Origin: Amphirosellinia nigrospora
Lineage: Eukaryota; Ascomycota; Sordariomycetes; Xylariales; Xylariaceae
DNA: 64,000 nucleotides
Assembly: GCA_004123355.1 (NCBI GenBank)
Contig: SCHM01000001.1
Location: 868,001 to 932,000 of the forward strand
Direction: 5' to 3'
In this document: positions 11,547 to 24,774 of the stretch, piece by piece
Position numbering within the stretch: the stretch's first letter is position 1
Layout: every line of letters starts with the position of its first letter
Notes under the pieces: generated by a model
Seen by the model: only the letters and a program-made list of their open reading frames with translations
Database searches by the model: none
Told to the model about the DNA's origin: nothing
Program-made: the position numbers and the translations under genes

Positions 11547-13532
11547 CTACAGACCAGCAAATTTTGGACTGCTAGGTTGCAATACATTATAAGACGACAC
11601 GTTGGAAGACTTGAGCAAATTCGCGTTTGCTTCCCGTTCAGCCTTTTCTCGATCCATTTGTTGTCTATCGGCTTTCGTCATGCGAGGCTTTCGTGTTATA
11701 CCACCTCGCGAGCCGGGACCACCTCCACGACCTCGCCCAGTCCAGTAGCGGCACCTCGGCTACCACCACGCCCGCCACGGGAGCCGCGACCACGTTTAGG
11801 AAGCCCGTCACCGCTATATATGTTAGCACGGCTCTGTAATATCAGAGTGTTTCAACATACCGTCCTGCTTCTGGTTTTTCGACCTCGCGTACGAGGGGTC
11901 CGGAGTATACAAAGAAACCATCACGGCTCGCTGCAGCCTGTTCCTCCAGAGAAGCTCCGAGTCGTCAACGAAATCGTCGTCTCTATCGTATTCGTCTTCC
12001 TTGAAGTGCCTCTTCTTCTTAGCAGGCTTGCCATCGCCAGCCTTATCGGGTCCACTTGTGCCGCCCATCTCGACATTTGAGTCCTCGTTGTCTGACTCAT
12101 CTACAGACATCTCGTCTCCTTCCCGACTGGAATCGTTCTGCGCCAGTGCTGCAGAGGCAGCCGCAATGCGCGCTTTCCGCGCCTTATGCTCTGCCTGTCG
12201 AGGATGGAGAGCATCCCAGCCGTACTGCTCCTCGGCCATACGCATAAATTAACATATTTGTTAGTTTCTCCTTTCAGAGGGATGTTCAAAATGATAGAAG
12301 GTACGACAAGCTCTGAGCCGGGTTCCGCCCTGCCGAAGTCGAGAATAGATCGGCCTGGCAGTGGATCCAGTGAGTCTTTAGCTGGATGAATACGAGGTGA
12401 GGAGGAGGCTGCGCTGTAGTTCTTGGAGGCCGCACGTTTGGCACCAGCAGCACCAATGGTAGTGATGGATGCGGGGCGAATCTCGATCTTTGAAGCGGCT
12501 AGAGCTATTAAAGGTGCGGTAGGTTTTTTGGGCTCCGTTGCGGGCGGCTTGGGGTTGGTGGAGGAGCAAAATCCCTTCTGAAGGGGTTGGGAGAGGCGGG
12601 CACAGAGCTAGGATCCTGTTGCGGGCGAGATTGTGGTTGAGGTTGCGAATGATTTTGTTGTTGATTTGGCACAAAAGGAGTATTAGATGGAATAGGTGAA
12701 ATAATATTCTGCACTGGGGGATCAACCAGGCTGGCAATGGAAGGCGATGCACTTGCACGGTTGATTGTATTCGTAGTGCTCGGGCCTCGTGGAGACCCCA
12801 TCGTGTTGGAGTAACTGTGAGAGATCATGGTCTCTCTAACAGGATCATAATTAGAAGATCGAATAGGATCATAAGCAGTGCCGCTGGCTCGTGGTGTCAT
12901 ACTGGGCCGTGGCGGTGGTGGTGGCTGCTGTTGGGGTTGTTGGGGTTGTTGCTGTTGATGCTGTTGATATGACTGCGGCGGTTCAGGCTCAGCATTGAGA
13001 ATGTTCGACATAGATCCTGGCATTGACTCGCGCTTTGGTTCCCTCTGGGCAATTGGCTCTAATCGACCCATTGTAGTAGTCATCTCGGTAATTTTGGGCT
13101 GGCGTGACGCTGGCGCGATTGTGCTAGGACCGGCGGGAGAGTCTGTCGCTCGTGAAGGAGTGTCGCCATTCTCGCCGTCAGCATTGCCCGCGGTCTTGCG
13201 CCGCCGCTGCGTAGGAGGCGCATTGGGATCCTTAGGCTTCCGAGTACGCTTCGGTTTCTCACCTGCTTCCTCGGGATTGGTGCTATTACGTTTTATCCTC
13301 GACCCAGGTTTGGGCCCGGGTTTTCGCGGGGCAGACCGTCTTTCGTTAGTAGGGGCTGACCAGATACATCATATCTAATGGTGGTAGGATCAACGACAAT
13401 CTCGTCAAGTTCCCCCCGTTTGGCTTAGGCCGCCGAAACCGTGGGCGATGCTGGTCCCGAGAGCATTGAAGGCGGGTCTGACAACTCGGGAGAAGAGCTA
13501 TATCGCACATGATCTCCTGATGCTGTGGCCAT
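11547..13532 (-). CDS. hpc2: HPC2/ubinuclein-like subunit of the HIRA histone chaperone complex
   Basis: HPC2-family proteins are part of the HIR/HIRA complex, which deposits histone H3-H4 independently of replication and represses histone genes. The model has two exons, 11861-13532 and 11547-11813. The N-terminus is MATASGDHVRYSSSPELSDP, followed by a basic linker, then a Gln/Pro-rich low-complexity region (12880-13000) and ILNIPLKGETNKYVN. The diagnostic Hpc2-related domain is YDRDDDFVDDSELLW continuing into GFFVYSGPLVREVEKPE. The C-terminus is Arg/Gly-rich (RGRGSRGGRGG), then basic. Frame corrections are needed near 13425 (in-frame TAA), 13328, 12553, 12247, 11947 and 11737, mostly one missing base in a short homopolymer. 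Loss of this chaperone subunit would be unexpected, so sequence error is the likelier cause. Confidence 0.85.
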
Positions 13533-16500
13533 TTCGGCGGAGATTTAGTATGCCAAAATATTTAGCCAGTGGCTGATCTGAAGCCGAGTACTGAGTATGT
13601 ACCGAGGTTGATGGGGTGGATAGATATCGAGTTCAATGCAAATTAAAGTATAGACAATATGTATAGGTTGTTCAAGTCTCCAGTTTTGACACGAAAGATT
13701 TTAACAATCAAGCTTGAATTACACCGGTGAATAAAGTTGTCGTGATTTAATTGAAGGAATGAGGTTGGTATAACTGACCGAACCAGTATCGTGGTCCGGG
13801 ATCAAGGTGTGGCTGGACACGTGCAGCTTGCCGTGATGTCCTAGCGCAGGGGTTTCCTTTCCGGATGGGCCTTGGCTCGTGCGCGCCGGTACCTGGAGGC
13901 TGCTGGTTAATTGCGATAGGTTCAGGCTTAGGTGCTGGCAAGTGGTGATTGCAGCGGTGGCACGCCAGATAGATGCAGCTGGGTGGAACCGCGCTTGGTG
14001 ACAAAGTATTTCCTGATTGGGCAATGCGCCAATGGTCTGAGAAGCTGACTTACGGATGAGAGTCGCACTGCTGCTGCACTGTGTACAAGGTTCAATTCAG
14101 ATTCAGGTGGGAAGGTAACGTGACCTGCACTCTCCGGTCGGCGTTGATGGCGCGTTGGTGTGCTGCAACACTGGACAGGCGGATCTGAATAACCTCACGA
14201 GAACCTCAACGATCGCGGGCAATCCGCAGCCCGACACTTCACCCGTCAATAATATCGTGAAGATGGACGTTCAGGATGGTGCAAAACACTGCATCTAATG
14301 CAGAAAATCCGATGCACAAAATGCAGCCAGAAGATCGATGGAAAGAGACGGCGCAACGATGGTTCTTGATGAGTTTGTTGCTAAAATCGCATTTTGGCGA
14401 TGGTGGTGGTGAGATAAAGTGGTTGGGAAAGAAGAGAGGAGGGTTAGGTAGAGAATTGGGGGAGGATGGGGATGGCTACGTTTTTTGAGAATTGGGAATT
14501 GGCAATTATTAGCTCTCAACGAAAACGGGGCTGACTAGACATGAGTTGTTCTGAGAGCCGGGCAGAGTTGCGAGGGAAATTTTAATTGTGAGCAAAAAGA
14601 CCCGAATTAGAGATCGGGACTAAGCTGGGGGGGTCTATGCTGCGATGGGAACGGGGTTCATTGAATGTGAAGAACCTACCTACCTAATGAGCCAGGGAAC
14701 AGGGAGCGAGGACCAAGCAACCAAGTAACCAAGCAACCAGCAAGCCTAAATGGGAGGCGGCCAGCATGAGAATGTGAATAAGAGGGGGCGTGGATAGGGT
14801 ACGAAGGGAATGGACTGAGGGAATGGGGTGCATAGCCGTGAAGGTTATTACATAGGTCGGGCATCTATAGCAAAAGCGAGCAAGCTGCCATAAAGGGAAT
14901 AATAACCAAGGGCGTGGTCGAAGATGGTTGAATATACCAGATGAAGGGAGACGCTAGGAACATTCAATCATCCGATGGAGGGGTGGCAGAGGAGAACGCA
15001 CGAACGAGGGGGTGTACGGATCAGGCCAGCTGATAATTGGTGGTAGGTACCTACAGTAGATAGTAGGGGTCACATCGCACTATAGAACTGCCCTGGACAA
15101 CCAGTATCATGACGAAAGAATACCTACTTGTGTTAGCCGGGGTGCTGGGAGGGAATTTACAGAGTGAATAGTGGATAGGCCTCTGCAGCAGATGAGTAAT
15201 GTGTGCCATATGCACGGCTACGGTGAGCAAGTTGTCTGAAAAGACAGGAATAGTAAGCTTCCAAGAATGGTCCACATTTCTCGGCTGCAGGTATAGGGGG
15301 CGTGGCCAGTGGGTCCAGACTACCACCTGAGTTGCTATTGAATTGAATACCTATGTATGTACCTACTAAGGTACGTAACTTTACCTAACAGGGTAGTGCC
15401 GTAGGTACAGATGTAGCCTATAGGCTACCCACTTTGCGGCTAGCCCACCTAGGCAGGGACAAAACAGGCCGCACACCTTTGAAGTCTAATATATACAATG
15501 CATTCAGTGTCAACAATATATATCTTGTTATGTTACACAAGTATGTACAAAACATCCATGTGTTGCACTTATGTGTTGGGCTTGGCAGGTAAGCTTACTG
15601 AAAAGAGCAGCTCACTCTTAGAAGTGCGTAAATGGAGATACGGTTGCACTGATCCGGCTAACTGTAATAGTACCGAGGTACCTAGAATAAGTAGGTAGTA
15701 TGCCTAAGGTATATTTGACCCAAGAGTCGCAACCGACAACTGGCCGGGAAGAATCTACCTAGGTATGTAAGTATACATACAGTATGTGTGGGGACAAGAC
15801 AGGTCAGCCGGTCGGTGATTGTTGATGCACCTTGGCGTCTTGGCGTCTTGGCAAGGCTCGGCTTTGAGCCTCTCCAAGAAAGGAAATATGCTAGCGCAAG
15901 TTGACAGGGTCTTCGTTCGGTACGTATCCTTTAACCCACATTAGCTTGAGAAGGGACCCACATTTCTTAGCCGCAGATTTTGACGCGAGATAACCGCGCC
16001 GGTGACAGGGATCTACTGCAGATCTACAAAGAAGCAGGGATGCCGTACTTAACATTAATGTAGTACTAAAGTTCACCTCTGCAATTTATTATTAGGGTTA
16101 TTCATTACAAGAGGTTGGTGAATGCTTAGTGCCATTAGATAAGCACATAATTTGTCCAGTGACTGAAGTCGAGATGAGTCATGAGTCCGAAACAGATGAG
16201 AAATAAGAGGCCGTTTACCTAGGTAATACCCTGACCTTAGCGTTAAAATAGGCAGTCACATCATAAATGCTACGTAGACATAAAGTCTTACGTAACTAAA
16301 ATAGCCGTAGAAGGTCAATAGTTCAGACTGAACACAAACATAATTATTCTATGCTACCTACCTAGTTTCGATGTTCTAACGATTGGACAGCGGAATAAGC
16401 AACAATGTCTCACATCGGACCCAGGATAGCTTTGCGCTAGTCTAAGTTAGGAATGCTCTCAAGAAACGTTTCACTGGATTATTAAGCTAAGCTTAGGCAC

Positions 16501-16691
16501 GGAAATTCGAAAGGTGGAGTGGGAATCGTGGAGTTTATCCAAATCCAGCATAGTGTAAAACAACCCGTACAATTCTATCCCCACAATGGAGGGGTCTGGT
16601 GGCTGACCCCAGCTGCGTCACAGCCAAAGGCCAAACCATAAGAATTCACAACTCCTCCCTACAACTTGATTATCTCCATCTATGGCCAACC
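13533..16691. other. Long intergenic region, divergent promoters
   Basis: About 3.1 kb between the divergently transcribed HPC2 and RPAP1-like genes, with no convincing CDS or RNA gene. The stretch 15040-15800 is rich in short palindromic words built from GGTACCTA/TAGGTACC (for example 15046-15055, 15350-15425, 15675-15700). The same words recur in most intergenic spaces of this window, so they look like a genome-wide sequence habit rather than a local operator. Confidence 0.5.
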
Positions 16692-18007
16692 ATGGCTTCA
16701 TCCCTCTTCATTCTCGATGTACAGGAGAAAGAAACAACTGAAGCAAAGGCGCCATCATTCCCTCAGGTCAGATCCGGCACGTCGGGGTTTCCCGAACACA
16801 AGAAGCGCAGCAAATTATCGGCCTTCAAACAGAAACGGCAAGGAGCACAACCACGACCAGAAACCAAAGGTGTTCCTATCATCGAGCAATCAACCGCTCA
16901 GTGCTTTAGACAATGACCCAAGAATCGCACCGTCGGGCGCGAGCTTCGAGGTAAATGAGAAACGGAACATAGATAATGAAAACCGTCAGAAACTCGCGTC
17001 CATGTCGCCACAAGAAATTGAACAGGCGCGACAGGAGCTATTCAGCGGCCTGGATCCATCAATACTTGAAATGCTTCTGAAGCGAGCAGACCTGGATGAC
17101 GGTGCCAACACCCTACCCCCGATCAACTACAGCCGACACTAGAACCTACCTCGAGTCACTCGAGCGCCCTTCCAAACACATACCCAAGACAACCGAACAC
17201 CACAAGTGCGAATGATATTTCCAAAAACACACGACATGGGCCATCTATATCTAAGAAAACAGACGAGCGCGCCTCCCCACCAAAGCAAACCACTGACCCC
17301 GAAACCCACAACTCGATCGACGACGACAGCGCGCCGGCCATACCACCACCAGAACATAATCGACCCATCCTCCTCATCGTCAGGGGCAGAGGGCGCCCAC
17401 CACTGGCCCCGCGCGCCCCAGCCCGCAGACCTCGACCCGTCCGACCCCAACTTCCTCCAGAACCTGCACGAGAAATACTTCCCCTCGCTCCCGGCCGACC
17501 CGTCCAAGCTCGCCTGGATGGCGCCGATCCCGACGCCCAACTCGGACGCGGACCGCGACAGCCCGTACTACCCGGGGCAAGACTCGCTGCCCATATCGGC
17601 GCTGCGCTTCGACTTCCGCGGCGCCCTGCTCCCGCCGCGTATCGCGCGCGCCGTGCCCACGACGAAAGGGCTGCACCACCACGGCGAGGCCCCGAGGCGG
17701 CCGGGTATACGGTCCGCGAGCTGGCTCGGTTGGCGCGCAGCGCCGTCCCGGACAGCGCTGTCTCGCGTACCAGACGCTCGGTCGCATACTCTATCGGCTA
17801 GGCAGGGGCGAGTTCGGCGGCGTCGCGCGGGACGACGTCAGTATGGGGATCTGGCGGGAGTTCGAAGAGGGCGCCGTCATGCGCAGTCTGCACGACGAGG
17901 CAGGCACCGAGGAGGGCCGCGGACATCGTAGCGCGCGGGCTTTTGCGACTGAGGCATTCTGGCTTTTCGAGAGGGGCAGGTGGAAAGAGAAGCTGAAGAA
18001 AGCGTAG
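16692..18007 (+). CDS. RPAP1/Rba50-like RNA polymerase II assembly factor (frame broken about five times)
   Basis: RPAP1-family proteins assist assembly and nuclear import of RNA polymerase II. The N-terminal half shows SGFPEHKKRSKLSAFKQKRQ, matching the family start, and then the RPAP1_N block NRQKLASMSPQEIEQARQEL continuing into FSGLDPSILEMLLKRADLDD. The C-terminal domain shows FPSLPADPSKLAWMAPIPTP, DSPYYPGQDSLPISALRFDF, GLHHHGEAPEAAGYT and CLAYQTLGRILYRLGRGE, ending in a Trp/Lys-rich helix with stop TAG at 18005-18007. No intron is needed. Frame shifts fall near 16900, 17115, 17363, 17692 and 17748; one missing base fixes each. About 437 residues, close to fungal family size. An N-terminal extension upstream of 16692 is possible. 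C-terminal codons are very GC-rich. Confidence 0.85.
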
Positions 18008-18812
18008 AGATGTTGAAGGGAGGTAGAACGAAGTGCACCATCTAACCCGTGAAATAAGACGGACGAAAAGAAGAGAAATGAGGTTAGGGTTCCATAATGT
18101 CTTTACTATAACACAATGCGGCTGAGAAAGACTAGTTACTCTACTCTGCTCGAATAAAAAGAACATGGACGTTGAAAATTTTTAATAACGACAACAACGA
18201 ATCATGCGTATGGACCAGATCGGACCAGACCAGCTAGTTAGCTAGTGTGTATGTAGCCTACCCATCTGGTTCGATCAAATGAATAAATTCAAAACCGCCT
18301 GCCTGCCTGCTGCCAACTGCTGCTGCTGCGCCGGACTGGATAGATTGAGACCCTGCCTGCCCACAGCCTTTGATCCTCCTGTCGTCGTCTTTAATTCGGA
18401 CCTATTCCCTTCGTTTCGTCTTTCACATAAAACACTTTTCTAGAACCGCGGGTTGAAGTGAGCGAACGCGTGAGAAAACCCGTTTTTCTTTTGTTGTTCC
18501 CCAGTTGGGCATGCCTGCGAAAATACATCTATCCATCCATCGCACCGATCCGTCCATCCATACATGTCCCAAGTAGGGCCGTACGAGACTGTCTGTCCAG
18601 ATGCAGTCAATTCTCTTCCCACCCCGGTGGTCTGCTCCCTCATTAATCAAAGTATTTGGAGATTGCCGCTCTCTGTTGGTACGTTGTGGCAGGAAAGCCA
18701 CTAGGTTCGCCGCCTGTTGTGTCAATGACGACTTTATAAAGTGAAACGAGATTCGTTGGGCGGCAGGGGATCCGCCTCCCTATCGCATGCGGATTGAGGA
18801 ATGAGCTCGGCT
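18008..18812. other. Intergenic, convergent 3' ends
   Basis: Between the 3' ends of the RPAP1-like and VPS74 genes. It holds pyrimidine-rich text and short CATC/GCCT repeats (18295-18350, 18530-18560). No gene is recognised. Confidence 0.4.
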
Positions 18813-20081
18813 TTATAGTAGCGAATCGAGGCGGGTGAAGACGCTAAGACATGCGGCAACAACCTCGAGCTGAAGTTCCTTGTCTTTGGCGCCATTGATC
18901 TCCTATTGTGTTCGGAACGTCAGCTATTGTGCAATGAGTAGAAAGAGACGCCGGCTACTTACCTCGGAAATAACCTGGGGAATGTTGGAGCCAATGCCAG
19001 TAGAGCTCGGTTTCCGTCCGAAGGGCCACTGTGAGTATTCGGCAAGAAGTTCGTCTGTCTGGGTGAAGGCGCGTTCGCGGGCTTCGTGGCCTAGGGTAGT
19101 CAAGGCATTCTCCAGTACGTTGGCAGCATACGCAGCGCAAATCATGGCGATGGTGCGAATGTACCGGAATTCGAGATTTTCGGGGAGGAACTGGGTGCTG
19201 GGAGGACGACGGTGCGTTGAGTGAGGACGTTTCTAACGCGCCGCCGAATCTCGTCTTTGGCACCACCATCGGCCACAGGGTGCGTAGCCATGTCGAATAG
19301 GAGGAAGTTGCGTTTCTCGGTTCTCAAGATGCCTTTATCGACCAAGCCTTTGCAGAGGCGTTCCCGAACCTGCTTTAATTGATAGCCGATCTTCATCAGA
19401 TTCCAGGTCTCACCTGTCACAGAGAAGAATATTAGCTGGGGTCATTTGAATAGTGCATGTCTGACGGCCACATACCACTCATCAGGTCAATCCATGTGCC
19501 AACGCTCATCTTCTCGCTTTGTTTCATCATCTTCAGGGCTTCGTCCAGCAGCACCTCGCCTGTCAGTGTGTCGTCGATGACTTCAATGACCCGATCGGCG
19601 AGGGGGAATCGCCTCCGAGATGGGTCCTTCTGCATGCTGATGCGACCCCGGAAGGCGAGCTCTATGACGATGCAGCCTCGCAAGGCATAGCTAATGTTGT
19701 CGTTCCAGAAAGACAGATACCCCTACGCACAGCAGCCATCAACATCGGGGCGTCTCATGTTACCGTTGCCCGGGCCCGGGCCTGGACCTGAGCCTGAGCC
19801 TGGGTCTCCGGGCAGCACATGCTTACCTGTTTGTCTTTAAGTCCCAGTAGCACGACCTCGTCCATCAAGGTGAGCTTAGGCTGCTTGCTCCTCTCGGCGC
19901 TTTCGCTGATGTCGCGGGGGTCGAACGCTATCTTATGGCCGTTCTCGCTATTCTCGTAGCTGGTCTCGGGGCCCGTGTCACGCGCGCCGGCTGAGGAGTG
20001 GGAGCGGTTGATGCCATTGCTGGACTCGGCATCGGTCGTAGTGCCGCCGCCACCACGACGTCTCGTCAATCCCGACGACAT
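18813..20081 (-). CDS. vps74: VPS74/GOLPH3, PI4P-binding Golgi glycosyltransferase-retention protein
   Basis: Vps74/GOLPH3 binds PI4P on Golgi membranes and the cytosolic tails of glycosyltransferases, keeping them in the Golgi. Exons on the minus strand: 19827-20081, 19476-19723, 18963-19413, 18813-18902. All donors fit (GTAAGC, GTATGT, GTAAGT). The protein starts [13 protein letters not shown]. Conserved blocks are [91 protein letters not shown] and the C-terminal [20 protein letters not shown]. One base is missing near 19200, inside the VVLP...QFLPENLEF segment. Otherwise the gene is complete. Clear orthologue. Confidence 0.95.
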
Positions 20082-21119
20082 GTTTGTGTGCAGATGCTTG
20101 CCTGGGTATCAATAAGGTAGCAGTATCGATGCCGATGATAAAAGTCGCGTGTCGGGATAAGGCTACAATTCTCGCGGTCGATCGATCAGGTTTTGCCGAC
20201 CGACTGTTGCACGTTGATGCGGCCGAGGCGGTGCCGCGAACGGAAGATAGGCCGGATGCTGTGGACAATATATGCTGCAGTCGGAGGCAGTCGGGGCAGG
20301 TCAATGGATTGTCAATGTCGGATTAAGAGTTAACTACTTTTCCGCGACTCTCCTTTCAAGAATACCAATCTCAGCAATACCAGCCTTGGCACGCACCTGG
20401 CTGAGTCGGCAATAGCGCTCTTGGCGCGAGTGGACCACCAACGAGGCTCAATACAGGTTGGGATGGGCGCCTTTGTTAGGTACCTCCACAGGCTATACCT
20501 ACCTAGCCTAGGCGCCTACGGAACACCGAGGCACGTAAGTACAGTAGGGGAGCTAGAGGCTATTATACTTAGTAGTCTCATCTACCCAGGTCTACAACCT
20601 TGAATTGCTTAATGTTTGGGACTGCGCATGTGAGAAGTGAATTCTATTCAGGAGAAAGGCCTGCCTGCCGTACGTATGGGGACGTGTAAGAATGCGTATC
20701 AGTCGGTACCTAATGATATGTGATATCGGGATCCAGATGGGATTGACTTTAGAATTGAAGAATCAAGAAAAATCGGCTGCCCAACGGCAGGGGAAGGAAT
20801 GAATTGATAAAAGCTTATCGGTGCTATCTAGATGCATGTGAGAGATACCTACATCTAGGAAGAACTAGTACAACGTCAACGACTAGCTGGGAACCTCATA
20901 GATGGGTTTTACCATCCCGAATCGGAATGGGAATCTTACCTAAGCCATGTCGCTTTTAGCCTGAGCCTGGCCTGAGCAGAACCCGCCTTTTGCATAAGCC
21001 AAAGCAAAACGAGTTTGCATCTTTTAATAACACCGTGGACGTATTATTGTAAAACGTATTTGATAGGACCGTATTGGTAGAGCAACTTCCTAGGAAGTCG
21101 CTCCACCGAACAAACGCAG

Positions 21120-21321
21120 CTATCCTTTTAATTAGCGTTTCGGCACCAGTACATAAAAAGTGGAAGACTGGGGCTGATCAAAAGCATGTAAATAACCATA
21201 TCATCGAATCAATACATCCATTTATATGAATAAAAATCCGATTGGATAGATCTGGCTATCTACATAGCCCCGGTTTTCCACTTTCTATGTACTGGTGCCG
21301 AAACGCTAATTAAAAGGATAG
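21120..21321. mobile_element. MITE-like inverted-repeat element, 202 bp
   Basis: The 54-bp arms at 21120-21173 and 21268-21321 are inverted copies differing at only three positions, all transitions. The ends are CTATCCTTTTAATTAGCG and its complement. TA at 21121-21122 and 21319-21320 could be a TA target-site duplication of a Tc1/mariner-type family. The internal 94 bp have no coding capacity. Confidence 0.75.
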
Positions 21322-21439
21322 TCGAGACTTGATAGGCGTAATACTCTAATACAAACCCGCCCTATACTACTAAGACGTAAGGGCGGCAGTCACGTCTGGG
21401 GGACTAAGTAGGTATTTTTATAAATCCAAGATGATTACG

Positions 21440-21600
21440 TGTTTCTAACTGGTCTCAGCCCGTACCAGTACGGCCTCGGACTGATACGGCGCCCACGGCT
21501 GGACTGGTTCGAATGTCGTGCTGGTCCGTGGTTTGAACCCGTACTGGTGCGAGGTTCGAGTCGGACCAGTACGCAGTTTTGATCGTACTGGTTCGTAATT
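21440..21600. repeat. Cluster of degenerate GTACTGGT motifs in both orientations
   Basis: At least six variants of CGTACTGGTNCG or its complement (for example CGTACCAGTACG, CCGTACTGGTGCG, GGACCAGTACGC, CGTACTGGTTCG) occur in about 160 bases. They are irregularly spaced, so this is not a simple tandem repeat. The function is unknown. Confidence 0.5.
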
Positions 21601-24600
21601 CCATGCTCGTGTATACTTCTCTTGACTCTACTCATGCTAGTGGGAGGGTATGTATATTCAGTCTTTCTATTCAGCTACTCCTTGGTCTTCTAAGGATTAT
21701 TGGAGACACGGTTAAACGACTGGATTCCAGTCGAGCCGCATTCGGTAAGCCAACGTTGGTTTATCTTGCTTCTTCCCTAGAGTGAAAGCATTGCTAATCG
21801 CCATCATCTAGTTGTGAACCCCGAGCAACAAGCTTTATGAGCCTCGCATCTTCCTTTGGTCGCTGTCTGCAGCCTGGCCGCATTCGTCGCCGTGAGGAGG
21901 GCCATATGCACGCACTCCAAGCCTTCTCCTCCCCAGGGGCATGCAGCGGGCGAGGCTATCTCTATAGCATCCATGACCTCCAAATGTGGCACAGTCTGCA
22001 ACATATTGCCTGAAGATATCTCCCAAATCAAACCCATGAACAATACAACATGCTTTAAATTGCCGTAGACACGCGTGACAGTCAAACCGTATTCGTTGGC
22101 CCCAACCTCTGGGCTCGTGCTCGGCGCTGTGTGTGAAGCGACTCTTCGCTTACGAGGTCCGGTTAAGTGTTTTCGACGACGGTTTCCCGTGTGGTGGTCG
22201 AGTCGTAGGTCTGTATAGTCTTCCGAAGCATTGCGGTTGCCCCTATATTCTTAATATGACGACTTCGATATGATCGTAGTCGTTGAATCTCATGGCGAGA
22301 GGAGAGGTTTGCGTGGTTTTCCGCGGCAAAACTCCTTGGGTATGATATTTGAACTCCCATGCTGTGCTGCGGGACTGGAAAGGTCGCTTCGGGACTAAGC
22401 TCTACCTTCCGGTTCGGGTCGCCGAAATTCTCTGCCTCGTATTAAGATATTTTGCACGATGGGCAAGGAATAGGTCGGAACAAACCAGTTATCCCATTAT
22501 AATTCTTGTGACAACTTTTCGGTTAGGATTTTCAACCTAAAATGAGTATGTTTTTCTGGTGATTTTTCGTCATACCAAATAGGCCAGGATAAAAATGAAA
22601 CAAAAAGGGCTATAATAATGGAAACTAATATAAAATAAACTGGCAATACTAAATAAAAGAGGAACCAAGGCAGAATATAAATTGTTAATAAATAATTTAA
22701 AACGATTGAAACAAGTAAAAGCTTGAAAGCTAAGATCAAGACCTGCTGCCAACATCGCAAACACGTCCGGGAACTTTTCATTGTAACAAGGTTGACTGGA
22801 ATTGCAGTGATAATAGAATAGGAACTTGTATTTGTCGTGAGGTAGGCAAGAGGTATTGATTAGTAAAGTGTGTAGTGCGTGTGGTGTGGAAAAAAAAGAG
22901 TTGAGTCGAAGGAGGCTAGAAGTTACCTATAAATATATAGGATTCCAGTCTTTAGAGACTGTAGCTTTAGGTCTATAGGTACGGACTTGTGTGGGGGATC
23001 TTCACCGAGCATAAAGCAGGGATCATCGTTGTATTCCTTGGTAGGTACCTATCTATAGTTAGATTTATCGTTTAAGCCGTAGATCTTGAAATATTTATGT
23101 AACCAGATGTCGATTACCAAAACCGGAGTAAAACTGGGGGTGATATGCAACATTTATGAGGGGAAGTTGAGTCACCGTTCTAAGGGATATTGCTGTAACG
23201 GGATGGAGAAGGCCCTGTGGTCTAGGTGGGTCATGTGACGGCCTGCCATAACAGGCTTGGATTTAAGAAATTGAGTTACTCTTGCTTTCAACGTATCCGG
23301 ACTTGTAACTACAACAACAAGAGCATCATCACTACGTAAGCTCTGGAGTGGCAAATTGGAGGCAGTGTCTGCCTATAGCAAGTACCAATGTACCTAACCT
23401 AGCCTGTAGAATATCTACTGCGCTAGGCATCTGGACTCCTCTGTCCTTCATACTGAATATAAAGGATCCAAAGGATGGATGCTAGTTTCGCTACAACGAC
23501 GCAAAGTATCTGATAGTTCACAGGGGGAGGATCATGCTGCCCGTGTATATCCTCAAATCCGCGATCATGTCAATAGTGAGGCTAAACTGAGGTCATTTTG
23601 GGAGTGTATCAAGTGCATCCTGCGGTTCCTGCAGCTCTTCGACGCCTACCTCGCACCTGGCGGATATCGAGCTGTTGGGCGGGCTTCAATCGTATGTCAT
23701 AGTCTTCACTGCTGGTAGTTCCAGAACTGACTATTATTATTGCACAGGTAGGGGAAGTTCTCCTGCCATCTCTTGGTCTCTGTAGCTCCCCTATTAATAT
23801 ACCATTTTATGGTTTCGTGACATACCTGTTCAAACAGGGTCGATAAACTTATGGCAAACGTTATTGAAATGTCACTGCCGTGAATTGAGGATGACTACCA
23901 CTTCATCAGAATGTAGTAGCCGAAGAAATATCAGGAGCGATCGTGGTAGTCTCGCGTGACCTATCTCGTCCGATGTGTTGTTTTACTTCAAGTTTTCTTC
24001 CTTTTAGATCTTCATGTCTCGATGTCCTGTTGCTTGTAGGTATACCTTTTCCCTTGCTCTGCGAGTGTCGCCGACCCATAGTCCGCATATTCTTCCGCTT
24101 GAGCACACTTGGATCCAACGACTTTCCCATGTCCTTCGTTCTTAACTCTTGCATGCCCCTTATATGCAGCTAGTCACACCCGCCAGGTTGCAACGATATC
24201 TAAACCGCGTTTGCTTTTCCAACTCCCATTGCTTCAAAATCCCTCTAACACTAGCCTTTGGGCATTAAGTTGATTTTGATCCTTTAGTGGGGAGTCATCT
24301 ATTATTTGTCCCCTTCCAGTTACAGACATACACGCGGGCGTTTCCTCATACCCTCCTTTCATAAACAAGCACAATGTTCATTCTCTTTACACATTTCCCG
24401 GAATATTGGACTAACCATATTAATTGTCTAAGCTATACATATTCAAAATGTTCACGCAAGAAGAAATACACGATATGGTCATGCTCGGCTTGGCGCTTAT
24501 CAATTTTTTATCACAACTATGTAAGTGTTTTCTTTAACTTAGACCTCTATGAAACGGTGTCTTAAAACTTGAACAGGTGATACATAATACTAATAAAAAA

Positions 24601-24774
24601 TGGTATACATAGTCAAAATGATTTTTCGGCGATTTAGTATCGCCCTCTTTGGGGCCTTTCGGGGCCCGATTATTGCAGTTCGGGCTGCCCTCAGCGCCTT
24701 TTCGCGTCGTTTAGTATTTTTTTAATCTTTTAGATTACTACAGCGCCGCTCCCTCCTTAGCGAAAAAAACAAAC

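Noticed and set aside
12378-12758. Minus-strand ORF in a second frame inside HPC2
   Set aside because: Part of it matches HPC2 after a frame shift; the rest is an out-of-frame shadow, not a separate gene.
22497-22781. Minus-strand ORF for a hydrophobic 94-residue peptide
   Set aside because: It lies in an AT-rich patch where hydrophobic codons arise by chance; no promoter or homology signal was seen.
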